A stretch of DNA of 5,483 bases from Desulfobulbus sp. (GTDB taxonomy: Bacteria; Desulfobacterota; Desulfobulbia; Desulfobulbales; Desulfobulbaceae). Made by a program: the position numbers and the translations under genes. Shown piece after piece: positions 4,860 to 5,483 of the stretch. Position 1 is the first letter of the stretch. The number at the start of each line of letters is the position of its first letter. The stretch covers positions 1-5,483 of the forward strand of contig JAUVLX010000250.1 in the NCBI GenBank assembly GCA_030600525.1. Reading direction: 5' to 3'. Below the pieces are notes generated by a model that had not been told where the DNA came from, made no database searches, and saw nothing but the letters and a program-made list of their open reading frames with translations.

Positions 4860-5411
4860 ATGATGAACGCAAATGAGTGTACACTCTACCACGGCGGCCT
4901 GAAGGGCGCAGAATCAGCATTTGGTGAACAAGCTGAAAAATACGGTATCAATGAGGTGATTTTCACCTTTGAAGGACACCGCCTCAGTCGTGACCGCAAC
5001 ACAGAACTCTTAAGTGAAGAAGATCTCAAGCGCGGCAATATCAGCATGGAAATTGCGTCCAGAATGATGAACCGCACCTACTACGAGACTGAAAAAATAC
5101 GCAAAGTCCTGCAAGTCATTTTCCACATGGTTAATAAAGGCCACCAAGTATTTGTGGTAGGAAATATCTTAGAAGATAACTCGGTCAAAGGGGGCACAGG
5201 GTGGGCTGTTGAACTGGCAAAACTTTTTAACCGACCATTGCATGTGTACGATCAAGACAAAAAACAATGGTTTACCTGGCAGGAAAGCTCGTGGCAAGAA
5301 GATACCCCTACCATAAACTACAGTACCTTTGTCGGATCCGGAACACGCTATCTAAGCGATGATGGCCAAGCAGCTATAGACAAGCTTTTTTCTGACTCCT
5401 ATGGAGGTTAA
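4860..5411 (+). CDS. conserved protein with Rossmann/SLOG-like signatures, function unknown
   Basis: A 183-residue cytoplasmic-looking protein with no signal peptide or membrane helix. Three glycine-rich patches suggest a nucleotide-binding Rossmann-like fold of the SLOG (YpsA/LOG) type: LYHGGLKGAESAFGE (9-23), VFVVGNILEDNSVKGGTGWAVELAK (97-121) and TFVGSGTRYLSDDG (156-169). In SLOG proteins a GG..GA or G.GTG..E loop typically contacts nucleotide or nucleotide-derived ligands. Between them EDLKRGNISMEIASRMMNRTY (54-74) looks helical. I recall similar uncharacterised proteins in deltaproteobacteria, but know no assigned activity. The ribosome site AGGTGA (4851-4856) lies three bases before ATG 4860 and six before ATG 4863. 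The second is the better-spaced start and would remove one Met. It follows cmoB by 81 bases on the same strand, so it may be co-transcribed. A link to tRNA modification is only positional. Confidence 0.7.
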   Translation: MMNANECTLYHGGLKGAESAFGEQAEKYGINEVIFTFEGHRLSRDRNTELLSEEDLKRGNISMEIASRMMNRTYYETEKIRKVLQVIFHMVNKGHQVFVVGNILEDNSVKGGTGWAVELAKLFNRPLHVYDQDKKQWFTWQESSWQEDTPTINYSTFVGSGTRYLSDDGQAAIDKLFSDSYGG

Positions 5412-5483
5412 CGTCCTTCCGATCCTACTTTCAAAGGTTACTCCTGCCCCGCTTGCCAGCCGTTTTATACCATTTCCAAGAGG
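5401..5483 (+). CDS. possible start of a further gene, cut by window end
   Basis: A frame opening at ATG 5401 reads MEVNVLPILLSKVTPAPLAS and stays open to the window edge. It overlaps the end of the preceding gene by 11 bases, as in tightly packed operons. No Shine-Dalgarno sequence is visible, and 27 codons are too few to judge. A minus-strand alternative, a C-terminus ending at TGA 5431-5433, also exists. I do not recognise either product. Confidence 0.25.
   Translation, partial: MEVNVLPILLSKVTPAPLASRFIPFPR

Overview
The window reads as an ordinary chromosomal segment of a Gram-negative bacterium with moderate, slightly AT-rich base composition. Three things point to a proteobacterial or Desulfobacterota host: a complete cmoA-cmoB pair for tRNA wobble-uridine modification, Cache-domain and c-di-GMP proteins, and two proteins with Sec-type N-termini. 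The CmoB motif GCNNGYYMF differs from the enterobacterial GCGSGYHMW. From memory it fits sulfate-reducing 'delta' lineages or Campylobacterota better; this taxonomic placement is an inference. No tRNA, rRNA, CRISPR array, insertion sequence or phage gene is visible.

Layout. (1) Positions 1-107, minus strand: the N-terminal half of a 4-oxalocrotonate-tautomerase-family enzyme, cut by the window edge. (2) 350-1577, plus strand: a membrane-bound Cache-GGDEF diguanylate cyclase broken in two. The first piece is a sensor with an N-terminal membrane anchor. The second is a complete GGDEF domain in another frame. The end of the Cache domain and the second membrane helix expected between them are absent. 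(3) 1615-1648: a strong hairpin between convergent genes. (4) 1663-2037, minus: a small secreted stand-alone Cache-domain protein, with a palindromic operator candidate over its promoter. (5) 2038-2447: about 400 bp with no gene, holding regulatory dyads and a possible terminator. (6) 2448-2972, minus: a membrane-anchored or secreted unknown protein with a His/acidic tail. (7) 3095-4778, plus: cmoA and cmoB, separated by 4 bases. (8) 4860-5411, plus: a Rossmann-like, possibly SLOG-superfamily protein of unknown role. The last bases may begin another gene.

How the genes work together. CmoA makes carboxy-S-adenosyl-methionine, and CmoB transfers its carboxymethyl group to 5-hydroxyuridine 34 of certain tRNAs, giving cmo5U. 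The broken cyclase and the small Cache protein are convergent neighbours. Both have periplasmic ligand-sensor folds, so a shared signal is conceivable but unproven. I do not see a clear new multi-gene system. The items most worth following are the split cyclase with a possible restart that would free its GGDEF domain, the stand-alone Cache protein with its palindromic promoter, and the unassigned SLOG-like protein behind cmoAB.
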